NCBI GenBank assembly: GCA_051294375.1
Contig: CM119263.1
Span: forward strand, 20,302,115 to 20,366,114
Source: Paraspadella gotoi
Taxonomy: Eukaryota > Chaetognatha
Length of the DNA stretch: 64,000 nucleotides
Reading direction: 5' to 3'
A program made the translations under genes and the position numbers. The number at the start of each line of letters is the position of its first letter. Position 1 is the stretch's first letter. The notes below the pieces were generated by a model. It was not told the DNA's origin. It saw only the letters and a program-made list of their open reading frames with translations, and did not search any database. Of this stretch, positions 1 through 19,402 are shown piece after piece.

Positions 1-47
<47 letters not shown>

Positions 48-798
48 AAGAGATCACAAATATATCACTTGTCACATGAGGGGAAAAGTTTTATTACTTC
101 TTCCGCCCAATCAATTTTTTAATATATAACCTCTCAATTTCTTTTTGTTCTCTCTTTTCTTGCGACATATGTGGGTTTTTTCTCATTTCNNNNNNNNNNN
201 NNNNNNNNNNNNNNNNNNNNNNNNNNNNNNNNNNNNNNNNNNNNNNNNNNNNNNNNNNNNNNNNNNNNNNNNNNNNNNNNNNNNNNNNNNNNNNNNNNNN
301 NNNNNNNNNNNNNCTCTCTCTCTCCCATTTCTACTCCGCTTCGTTCCTCGCTTCAAAGGACGGCGTTTTTTTTCTTTTCCCTTCAAAGACTTTAACCCAA
401 AAACCGAAGACGATGACGTGAGGCGAGGATTTTGGAGGACTTCTTCGCGCGTGAACGCTGGTCCCGGCGTGAAAACAGCTTTTCCCTCTCCGTCTCTGTC
501 TCTCTCTTCCTCTCTCTTTCTCTCTTCCCCTCTTCTTCGACGAACCGGAAAACCACGAGCGCTGAATACGCGTGGAAAAAAAAAGAGAAAAAAGCCGGGA
601 GGCGTCGGCGTTTTATTATTAAGAGAAAAGTTAAAAAAAAAAAGAAAAGAAAAATAGAAGAAGCGCGTCGGTGATTGGCTGGCTGCCGCGTCGCCCGGCT
701 ACCGGCGATGCGTCGGATTAGCCAATCACGGTTTAGAAATGAAACGCTTCGCCGCCCGGAAACGGAAAAAAAAATCTGAGCAATCCGCTCCGACGACG
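1..798. repeat. Copy 1 of an assembly-level duplication
   Basis: This block reads almost base for base like 5020-5811. Both start in a GA microsatellite, continue through the same unique sequence beginning aaagacaaagagatcacaaa, and carry the same GC-rich end (ccggctaccggcgatgcgtc). The copies differ by homopolymer and single-base indels (for example ggaggactt against ggagactt). Copy 1 stops exactly at the N run at 799. Most likely it is a redundant contig end or a second haplotype placed beside its counterpart, not a biological duplication. Confidence 0.85.
190..313. other. Assembly gap (124 N)
   Basis: A run of 124 N inside copy 1 of the duplicated block. By comparison with copy 2 it corresponds to the CT microsatellite and its left flank (about 5209-5330), so the missing bases are probably simple repeat. 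Confidence 0.95.
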
Positions 799-823
799 NN
801 NNNNNNNNNNNNNNNNNNNNNNN
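799..823. other. Assembly gap (25 N)
   Basis: A 25-N spacer at the exact point where copy 1 of the duplicated block stops matching copy 2. After the gap the sequence is unrelated to what follows copy 2. Confidence 0.95.
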
Positions 824-1338
824 CATCGTTGCATCGTTCATTAGCTCGTTGTCATTGGGGTCACGTACTGTTATGATACGGTTGCATTCTTCAAATTTAA
901 ATTGGTCGGTCGCATTATTGTGAATCGTTCAACGCTTAATATTATTGGGGTCTCGCGTTGCGTCATTCCGAGTCTCAGTCTTAGCTCATGCTCTTCGGCT
1001 TCGTCCATCGCTTTCTGTCCATTGGTTCCAGTTCAATTGAATTTGTCTCATTGCTAATCGCAACAACAATTATTATTTGAAAGGGAAAAGTAGATTTAAA
1101 GTGCAAAGCGACAACAGACTTAGTTACGCCGCCTTGAAAAAATCTCCACACTAACTTTGAGACTGACGATGATGATGAAAATGTTCAAGCTGATAGTTAT
1201 GAGGCGATCGTAACAATGACGACGATGAGCGCTCACGGCTTGCTTGCGTTCTGAGTATTTTTATATACCATGATCCATTAACGACGGGAATCGTCAGCGA
1301 TTTAATTGTTGGTAGGCGCAAGAACGATGTTATAAATT

Positions 1339-1371
<33 letters not shown>

Positions 1372-1376
1372 CCTCT

Positions 1377-1421
<45 letters not shown>

Positions 1422-2439
1422 TTACTCTCTCTTTTCTCTCCTTCTCTCTCTTCTCCTCTCTTCTTATTCTTCTCTTTCTCTCCTCCTACTCTCTCCTCTC
1501 TCATCCATTATCCTTATCTACTATCCTATTGTCTCGCTCAATCTAAGTAATAACAATCTATATCTTTTTCACATTTCTCCTCTATTCTCTCATAATCAGA
1601 ATAACCAAAAAGAACCAAACAAAAAAAAAACAAATAAAGAATGTAGAATGGAAGAAACAAAGAAAGAAGAAACGGTTAGGAAAAAAGAAAGAAAAAAAAA
1701 TAGATAAAATAAAAGAAAGATCGACAATCGCAAGCTGCTCTCTCAAATGGAATCGAAAAAATCGATCGTATATGGAAAACGCGATCACGTGACGAGCGAA
1801 CGATCACCATGTCAACACGACGTCACCGTCGCCGCGCTCCTCACACAGCGTCGGCGTTTTTCTTATTTTCGTTTTTTTTTAAATTATCGGATGTACACGT
1901 TTCATAGTTGAGCGGCCCAAGCACCGCCGCGTCGGCCGTAACGATGAGACTTTCCGATATTTACCAGCGGCAACGCCTTAGCGTTTTTGTTCGGTGATAT
2001 TCCGCACCGTATGTCCGCGTAGTCGTACCATTCGCCGCCAGTGGAAAACCATAAACGGTTTGGCTCATACGGGCAGCGCTGTGATGTCGATGGCCTGCGA
2101 GTGCGGTCCTGGCGGCGTCTCGGCGCCAGTGGCGGCGCCAGCGCAACGCCGAGGTACTGCCGAAGTCGGACGTCAAATTCGGTGACGCATCGACCTCGAG
2201 ACGAGAAAAGCGATTCCCTCGCAGAAAGATAAAAGAGGGAAAGAAAGGAGGAGAGAGGGATGAGAGAAGGGAACTTGTTGTGGTAACGATTGACAGGAAA
2301 TGCTGGATCGTTGAGGTGGATTGGAGTTAGTCTTGAGGAACTGAAGATTATGAAAACAAAGTGGTGTGCGCGTGGATAAGGGAATTCTAAAAGTGATTAG
2401 GATGAGGCGTCATCAGGAACAAGGGAGAAAAAGGAGCGG
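824..2439. other. Gene-free stretch with CT-rich tract
   Basis: I see no convincing exon here. A CT-rich tract lies at about 1340-1502. The GC-rich part around 1915-2190 is open on both strands but shows no recognisable protein or clean splice pattern. Confidence 0.5.
1340..1502. repeat. CT-rich microsatellite
   Basis: Imperfect CT dinucleotide tract with interspersed TCC and TTCT units. The Ser/Leu or Arg/Glu reading frames across it come only from the dinucleotide repeat. Confidence 0.9.
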
Positions 2440-2830
2440 CTGACCAGAAAGGTTGAATGGTATGAAAAACAATGAAAAAGATGTGTGGAGTAAGGAGGAA
2501 TAGGAGTTGACAGCAATTATGAGATGAGTATTGAGAGTGGAGCCAATGATGATGTGAAGTAAGGAGGAATAGTAGTGACAGCAATTATGAGATGAATTAT
2601 TGAGGAGTGGAGCCAATGATGTGTGGAGAGTAAGGAGTGAATAGTAGTGACAGAAATTATGAGATTGAGGTATTAAGGAGTGGAGCCAATGATGTGTGAG
2701 TAAGGCGGGAATAGTAATGACAGCAATTATGAGATGGGTATTGAGAGTGGAGCCAATGGTGTGTGGAGTAAGAGAATACTATGACGCAATTATGAGAGGA
2801 GTATTGAGGAGTGGAGCCAAAGAACATTTG
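2440..2830. repeat. Decaying minisatellite A, unit about 70 bp
   Basis: About five imperfect tandem copies of a unit containing agcaattatgagatgagta, then ttgaggagtggagccaatga, then gtaaggaggaatagtagtga. Adjacent copies differ mainly by one- and two-base indels, so any reading frame through the array breaks repeatedly. Confidence 0.85.
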
Positions 2831-2875
2831 AGGAAAAAAGTTAGGATTGGTTCGGAAGACCTTAGGAGGAGAAAA

Positions 2876-3255
2876 ATTAGAGAGAAAGAAATTTAGGAGT
2901 GGATTGAGTCGTTAAGAAGTGAAAATGTGGAAGAGAAAGAAATTAGGAGTGGAGTGGATGACGTTAAGAGGTGAAAAATGGAGACAAATACATGAGAAAG
3001 AAATTAGGAGTGGAGTGGTGACGTTAGAGGGAAAAAGTGAGACAAAGACATTGAAGAAAGAAATTAGGAGTGGATGGACGTTAAGAGTGAAAAGTGAGGA
3101 GAAAGAAATCATGAGTGGATTGGATGAGTTTAAGAGTGAAAAGTGGCAGGAAAGAAATATGAGTGGAGTGGATGACTTAAGTCGTAAAATGAAGAGAAGA
3201 CATTGAGAAGAAATTAGGAGTGAAGTGGATGACGTTAAGAGGTGAAAAGTGGAGA
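2876..3255. repeat. Decaying minisatellite B, unit about 60 bp
   Basis: About six imperfect copies of a unit built on gagaaagaaattaggagtgg, then agtggatgacgttaagaggt, then gaaaa. It adjoins minisatellite A and shares the word ggagtgg, so both may descend from one ancestral unit. Confidence 0.85.
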
Positions 3256-4305
3256 AAGGGTCCGTTCTTCGTTTCAGCTTCTCCGTTACTCACCAATTTT
3301 CAAAGGCGTCTCGCCATGAAATTTATGGTCTGTTTTTGCTAACGGAACTTTACCGTAGCACGTCCCTCAACCGAGGTACGTGGCTTAGCTCAATGGTTGC
3401 CTCATCTCTCCACTTCCTCTCCCTTTGCCTCACCGTCCTCGCCGTCCCTCTTAGCTCTTAACCCTTCTCGCCTCACCTCAATATTCGCCTCCTGCCCAAC
3501 CCGGAGAAAGGAAGGCCGCTTTTTTGGGATCCAGGTTTCCAAGTCGTCGACAACATTTTGAGTTCGAAATTCCTTTGTTCCTTTGTTCGCGAGACTCTTC
3601 TTAAGACTTTTTATGTACACCTCGCGGAGGAAGAAAAATGATTCGCTCCTTTGTTCTCCGATTTTTTTTTCTTTCTTTTTCTTTTAAAACACTTTCACTT
3701 TTTCTAATCGATTTTTTCATTCCTTTTCTAAATTTTTTTCTTCTCTCTTCGCAAGCCAACCCGTCCTACGTCATTAATCTCCATTCACTCATTCTGTCAA
3801 CTCTCATAAACGTTTTTTTTGGCCGCGAAAGTAAATTCATAATATACTAGGAAAAAACCGCCAAATTTAATAAAAGGTTCTTTTAGTCAACATATTTTGG
3901 TGAAATAAACAACGTTCCCTTTAATCAATTTTGAAAGATTTAATATGGTTAATTGCACCTTCAGCATTTAATCACCGATCCTAACTCGTGCAACACTACA
4001 CACAAATTCTCGACGCGCGCGTGAACGCACATGAGCGAAAAAATCCACGGAGCGCTCTGTTCGTCCCATCGGTCGTGCGCGAGCGAGCGTGCGACCAATT
4101 CACAAGGCTCCCCCAACGAATGCGAAACGCGTTTATCTGAAATATTTTCATAATCCGGCAGAGTTTGACGTGGCCCGGTAACGACCCCGCCGATCACCGT
4201 AACGCTCGTCTCCGTACTATAGGCGTTACGCTTGGCGCCGTATTTCGGAACCGGAAACAGAAATTCCCATGTAATTCTTCTCGTCTTTTCCGCTCCGCGC
4301 GCTGC

Positions 4306-4362
<57 letters not shown>

Positions 4363-5019
4363 TATCTAGACGCATCTGCATCCAAAATTGCTCACTTTGC
4401 CGCGCGATGCTCGGCCGCGCTCTCGGCGCATAAAAACGAAAAAAAAAAAAAAAAAAACACAAAAAACAACACAACCCAGAGACGTGGTTTCGGGAAGAGA
4501 ATTTCCAGATTGAAGGAAAAGTGTGAAGGATGTCGGACCGTTGTCTGTCGAAAAATATCTCTAGGAAAAAAACGAAATTGATCGGCCTTTGCACTCTGAG
4601 AGACTTTTCTCTTAGCGAGTTTGCATTGAGAAAGGCGATGCCACGATTGCCACAATTCCACATTGAGAGGAAACAATGAATGAAGCGAAACGTAAAATGG
4701 AAATCTGTTTTCGTCGGGTGACGATCGAGATTTGCCCAAAAAGCCCTCACCTTTTTCCTCGGAGATTGGCAGAGAGATGGAGAGGAAGACCAGGGAGTAA
4801 AATTTGAATTCAGGGACTTTTAAGTTTTTGTGGTGAAAAATCTTGAAATTATTATCAATTGTGTATTTTGAAAAAAATCGATTTTCATTACAATTTGTTA
4901 GCCTCGTCAATACAATTTTAGCAGGCTTGATTAAGAGTAAAGATAAAGAAAAGAAAAGAAGAGAGAGAGAGAGAAGAAGAGAGAGAGAGAGAGGAGAGAG
5001 AGAGAAGGAGAGAGAGAGA
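3256..5019. other. Gene-free stretch
   Basis: No supported gene. Contents are a short tRNA A-box-like word near 3386 without a matching B box, a CT microsatellite at 4311-4364, an A-run at about 4440-4457, and a GA-rich lead-in from about 4957 to the second duplicated block. The long frames at 4165-4910 have no coding-like splice structure. Confidence 0.5.
4311..4364. repeat. CT microsatellite
   Basis: CT dinucleotide run interrupted once by an A and once by TAT. Confidence 0.95.
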
Positions 5020-5025
5020 GAGAGA

Positions 5026-5067
<42 letters not shown>

Positions 5068-5245
5068 AAGAGATCACAAATATATCACTTGTCACATGAG
5101 GGGAAAAGTTTTATTACTTCTTCCCCAATCAATTTTTAATAAATATAACCTCTCAATTTCTTTTTGTTCTCTCTTTTCTTGCGACATATGTGGGTTTTTT
5201 CTCATTTCACTTTTTATTTCCTGTCCATTGCCTCTCTCTCTCTCT

Positions 5246-5341
<96 letters not shown>

Positions 5342-5811
5342 ATTTCTACTCCGCTTCGTTCCTCGCTTCAAAGGACGGCGTTTTTTTTCTTTTCCCTTCA
5401 AAGACTTTAACCCAAAAACCGAAGACGATGACGTGAGGCGAGGATTTTGGAGACTTCTTCGCGCGTGAACGCTGGTCCCGGCGTGAAAACAGCTTTTCCC
5501 TCTCCGTCTCTGTCTCTCTCTTCCTCTCTCTTTCTCTCTTCCCCTCTTCTTCGACGAACCGGAAAACCACGAGCGCTGAATACGCGTGGAAAAAAAAAGA
5601 GAAAAAAGCCGGGAGGCGTCGGCGTTTTATTATTAAGAGAAAAGTTAAAAAAAAAAGAAAAGAAAAATAGAAGAAGCGCGTCGGTGATTGGCTGGCTGCC
5701 GCGTCGCCCGGCTACCGGCGATGCGTCGGATTAGCCAATCACGGTTTAGAAATGAAACGCTTCGCCGCCCGGAAACGGAAAAAAAAATCTGAGCAATCCG
5801 CTCCGACGACG
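5020..5811. repeat. Copy 2 of the assembly-level duplication
   Basis: The complete counterpart of 1-798, with a GA tract at its left end and a long CT tract at about 5229-5339 that is N-masked in copy 1. Similarity ends at ctccgacgacg, exactly where copy 1 meets an N gap. This copy runs on without a break into unique sequence, so it is probably the correctly placed one. Confidence 0.85.
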
Positions 5812-6287
5812 CTGCCCCCAAAAAAGTGGCCGGCCCCCCAAAGAGCCTTAAAACTAATCAGTAGAACACAATGTGAGCAATCGTCTAGTAGTAGGAGGGA
5901 GAGGGGGGGACCGGGGTGGAGAATTTGACGCCGATTCTGTTGACCGAGAGCGATAAGGAAACCCTTCAAAGAGAAATTTAGTGATAAGCAAATTCTGGGG
6001 GGGGGAAACAATCGGGCCATGAGCCCTATTAAATAATAAATAATTAATAAAAAAAAATTACTATTTTTTTCCACTCTTTTCTGCTGAATTGTTAAAAATC
6101 AAAGAAATGTCACAAGCATCATTAATTTCAAAATGAGACAATATATAAACTATCAGCTAAGTCTCATTAATTACTAATTCTCAACGTCCAATTTTTCCTC
6201 CCTTCAACTCTTTTTTAAATCCCCCCTCATCCATTCTTTCTTTTTTTCCCACCCTCTTCGCTCGAACCTCACCCTTCCTTACCCCAG
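5812..6287 (+). other. Upstream flank of gene 1
   Basis: No exon could be fixed here. The first exon I can support starts at 6288 with an acceptor, so at least one earlier exon carrying the start codon is missing from my model. It may lie here or further upstream. The stretch is AT-rich with short C or G runs. Confidence 0.4.
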
Positions 6288-15059
<8,772 letters not shown>

Positions 15060-18000
15060 GAAACAAAAGACTCTCGAAGTCAAACCCCATAGCATGTGTC
15101 GAGAATGGACTGCCAGATCCCGTTGCGCCAAAAAGAAAAAAAAAGTGGCGCGTTGTACCAAAATGAAGCCGATTCAACGAAGAGTATAAATGAGAAAATA
15201 AAGATATGGATAGAAGAAAAAATTTGTAGCTTATTGGCGAGTGTGACGCCGATGATTCGCGCGAACGAAAAAACGAACTTCGAACTTCGTGGTCTTTTTT
15301 GAACTCAGAGCGACGTTGATTTGGACGCGCCAAGCAAACGGTGTCAGATCGCAAATCTGCCAGAAAAACTCAGAAACGACACTTTTGTTTATAAACGAAT
15401 GCTTTTTAAAAATATTTCGCGAAAAATACTCCTATTCATCATATTTCCTTTTCCTTTATAGCAATATCCCGTTAATTATTATCTTGACGGTTAAAAAATA
15501 AGACCTTCATTGTAAGATTATTTCCCTTTAGGTAACACGTTTTCACCAATTTTTGGTCACATTTGCACCGCATTCACATATAGTAATTAGCTCTGCAGAA
15601 CATAAAACACGCATCTATGGTAATTGTCACAGCTGAAGTTCCCGTTTGAGCAAGATAATCAAGTCTCTTTCCTTAGTCGTTTAGTACGTTTTTAAGACCT
15701 TAATTATTGCTATTTAAGATTAATTTTTTTCATATAAAGATGCCGAAAAAAATTCAATACGATAACATATGATATAATTTTAGGCAATAGGAACTATTTT
15801 ACTAACCGACAAAATCAAAATTGTCATATGTGACGTGCAATCAAGTCAAAATTTACTGACATACTCTCAAAGTTTTAAGCAAAGAGATGGAGACTTCAAG
15901 AAAAGCATGAATTAAAAAAAGATGTTGAACATAATTGTGGTGTATTTTTAATCTTTTTTGTTAGAATTTAATGCCATTAAAATAACTGGTGAAAACAACT
16001 AAACATATTTTAACTGAAATTTTGATTTAGCTTTATCTATTTTTAAAGCTTTGCTTTTTTTATTTTGTTGTTAAAAATGCTGAATGTCAAAGTATTTGCA
16101 AGTGTCATCCATATTATACATTTAAAGTATTGTGATTGTGAAATTTAATCTCGTTTGATGGAATAATTGTTATCATCTTAGTTATTCTGAATGAAACATC
16201 CATAAACAGGATTACAACTAAGGAATCAAATGCATGTCTTGCTTGTCAAGCAAAATTTTGATGTGCAAAGTTAAACTCCATTCAAAGCAAACTGATAATA
16301 TTAAAATCTGTCATCGATTGTAGTGGAGGGAGGTTGTTTTGCTGTCTAAGTCAAAACATTTTATTTGGATTTCTGTAAAGATTACTTGCCTTTTTAATTA
16401 TTTGTTCCAGTTTTGGAGCAAAAATACACCGATATTCAAAATACATCATATTGATATGTAAATTCGGATATTATGGCCTTGTGCATGTATAAAAATTGTC
16501 CATAAATTTTCATAATTTTCTTCAAATGGAGGTATAAAACATTGCATGTTTAAAAACTCGTTATGAACTGTGTGAAGCATGTTCATAATAAAATTATTAT
16601 GCACCAACGGCCGATAAAATAATGGTAAAGATATTTTTGAAAGAGATTCATTCTCTTTTATTTATACTTTTTAAACAATATAGATACTTAAAAAAATTAG
16701 GATTGTGGCTGAAAATATGATGATGGATTTTGATGATTTACAGTGTTTCAACATCTTCTTGTTTAATAATGGCAGATAGTAGATAATAAAATAATCCAAA
16801 AAAACTAAGTCATAAAAAGTACATTCTTTGAAAAAACTTGTTGCTTAGCTTATTCATTTTCTCCCAAATTATTAGGATCATATAATGATGTTTTAGAAAT
16901 ATAATGATACGTATCTTATAAATTATTTTTTAAATTCTCCCATTTAAAATGAGGTTTATATAAACGTCTTTGACGTTGCTATTATGACATGTTAATTTTG
17001 AAATAGAAAGTATCGTTTGAATAAAATTTTGAGAGTAAAACTGAAAAAAAAATTATTTTGTTCCATTAATGTTACTAGACAATTTCACTCAAGAAAATTG
17101 TTGTTCTTTCAAAGCTTCCATACTGTATTAACGTATCAAATGGATCCCTCCCTCCAAAACAAGTTTTCTCGTGACTGAGTAGCAAAAGAAAATTCAAATT
17201 TTGACACATTATTTTCCGAATGAATTTTTCAAAAATTGATTGTAATGAACGGTTATTGCAAATATTTACTGATAAATAAATGAGTGTTTTATTTTGAGAT
17301 ATGTTGTTTGACCACGTTACTAATTACAACTCATCCAAAAACAAGATAATTTTCTATGACAATACATCACTATATGGAATGAAAATGTTTTACATTTGTT
17401 ATTTTTTTATTATAGTATTGTCTTCATAATTTTTGGTAATTTTCATCGGAAAACAATGTGTATTGAAATAAATCATTTTTCTAATGATATTCAGTGATGA
17501 TTTTTATACTCATCTTTTATGAAGTGATTCTCATCAAAAGCCATACTTTAAGTGTTAACTTTAAAATTGTATCTGCCTTTAAAGCAGTCTGCAATTAAAT
17601 AATAATTATAACTGGATTGTTGTACTAATATTCATATTGGCTTTTTAACAAAAGAATCATTTTGAGAATGATCTCAATTTAAAATAAAGTACGTGAATGA
17701 TACGAGTTTTTTATGTGGCTCAGTGCTACTACTACTATCAAGCTAATTTAACCCCCCTTCTGTGAAAAGTATACAATTTGATTTACTTGCCGAGTTTTTA
17801 ACATGTTGCAAAATTGCGCAATATGAAACCACAGGTCGACTATTGAAACCCTTGGAAATTTCTATCATTTCGGTGTGTAGGGTTTGTTTACTGTTGGCAG
17901 TGAGGTTTAGTGAATTTAATTTTAAAGTTATCTACGATTTTTTTTGGACTCCGCTTTGTTCACTGTCTCAATTCATTTGTATTGTAAAAAAATATTTATA

Positions 18001-19286
18001 GGAAATTTTATTCACTCTATTGCAGTAAAGCGGAGTCCACATAACTTTCATGGCAAATATTGCTGCAAAAATAAGTTTACTCATATTAACAATTACCTTC
18101 TTGGGTTAACATTATTTCGTTGTAGTGTCAATCATAGACATAGTCTCGTTTATTTTTTATTTGCGAATTTTTTCCCGTCATCTAAAACATGCACTCATTG
18201 GTCCAAATTGGTTAGAATTTTCTATTGCTTTATGAATTAAAACATACTTGTATCTAATAAATTTTTATAACATTAAAATGTCCAATTTGTCCATCTGTGG
18301 GGATCAATCATTTATTCGATCAGTTAGTAAAAGTAAAAGGACTAATTAGCTTTTTGTCTTCCTGCTAACTTATTAAATTATTTAGTAGTTATAGTAATCA
18401 GCTAATTTTCTATTTGCTAAGTGCAGGTGAAAAAATTCTCTTTGATGAAAATTAGTAGGTAAAAGCAGATTTATTTTATTCAATCTTGTTTAAACGACAC
18501 CTACGTAATAAGTGGGAAAACGATTGAAAGAAGAAAAGCTTGAAAAAAGAACTTGCAGTTGGAAGAGATGAAAGAAAATATAAAATAAGCAAATTTAAAC
18601 GTCTTATTTCAAAGGGAAATTGCCTCAAATCAATAACTTTTTTTATCTCCAGAAAAATTTTTTTTCGCCAAGTCGTATTCAAATCTACTCAAGCCTTGCA
18701 ACATAAAATGAAGGTATCAGTAATTATGTATTAAGATTTTAAGAGGGAGGATCACCTTAAGAAATTGTTACACACACACAAAAAGGACTAGACACAAGAG
18801 GGATAAGGGCCATTGCCTGCGAAAATTCTGTGAAAAAAAAATCAATGAGGCCATTTTAAAAAACTTTTTCCTTAAAATTATTAGTTCACACGAAAAACGA
18901 GGGTTCGTGAAATAAAATATTGTAAAATAAGTATTTGGTAAAAGTTGATAGATATATCTAAACTTCTAGGAATATTTTTCTTTTAAATATATGCCCACTG
19001 CTCAGTCCACTGTAAACAAAAAGTCAAAATATCTCATTTTACGTAGTAGTCGTAAATGGGCTTTGGTTCTTAATTTACAAATTAAATCTGAGCAAGAGCG
19101 GCAATTTTGTAACGCTTTTGGGGCATAAAATTTAATGGAATTTGCTTTCTGCTCAATGCTCATTTTTTCCCCGTTCTTCAATGACTAACATAAAATACAA
19201 ATAATTTATAGTAATTATGTCTAGAGAGCGGCACCAAAATCTTTTCATATTTAAAGAGAATTAGTAGATTTCTTAAGTTGATTCAA
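15060..19286. other. Convergent intergenic stretch
   Basis: About 4.2 kb of AT-rich DNA between the 3' ends of gene 1 and gene 2. I found no gene. The only structure seen is an inverted repeat, TGGACTCCGCTTT at about 17946 and its complement at about 18041, enclosing some 70 bp; it could be a very small foldback element. Confidence 0.6.
15197..15202 (+). terminator. Candidate polyadenylation signal of gene 1
   Basis: AATAAA lies 138 bases after the gene 1 stop codon, a usual distance for a short animal 3' UTR. Confidence 0.5.
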
Positions 19287-19402
19287 TTAAGTTTGTCGAC
19301 GTCGGGATCGAATATCCGGAAAGAGCATTTGGGCAAAGGCCGATCGAAAGTTTTTGTTGAATACCGTGTAGAGGATTGGGTTGAGCGCGGAGTTGGCGTA
19401 AC
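19287..19402 (-). CDS. Gene 2 exon 12: NPxxY and short tail
   Basis: Encodes [38 protein letters not shown] and TAA (19289-19287). NPILY is the conserved TM7 motif and [11 protein letters not shown] is helix 8. The tail lacks the usual palmitoylated Cys. Confidence 0.92.

Noticed and set aside
3380-3420. tRNA-like A box (TTAGCTCAATGGTTG)
   Set aside because: No B box and no acceptor or anticodon stems follow.
5092-5468. Long Ser/Leu or Arg/Glu open frames over microsatellites, here and at many other CT/GA tracts
   Set aside because: Dinucleotide repeats are open in all frames; flanking residues show no family match or splice structure.
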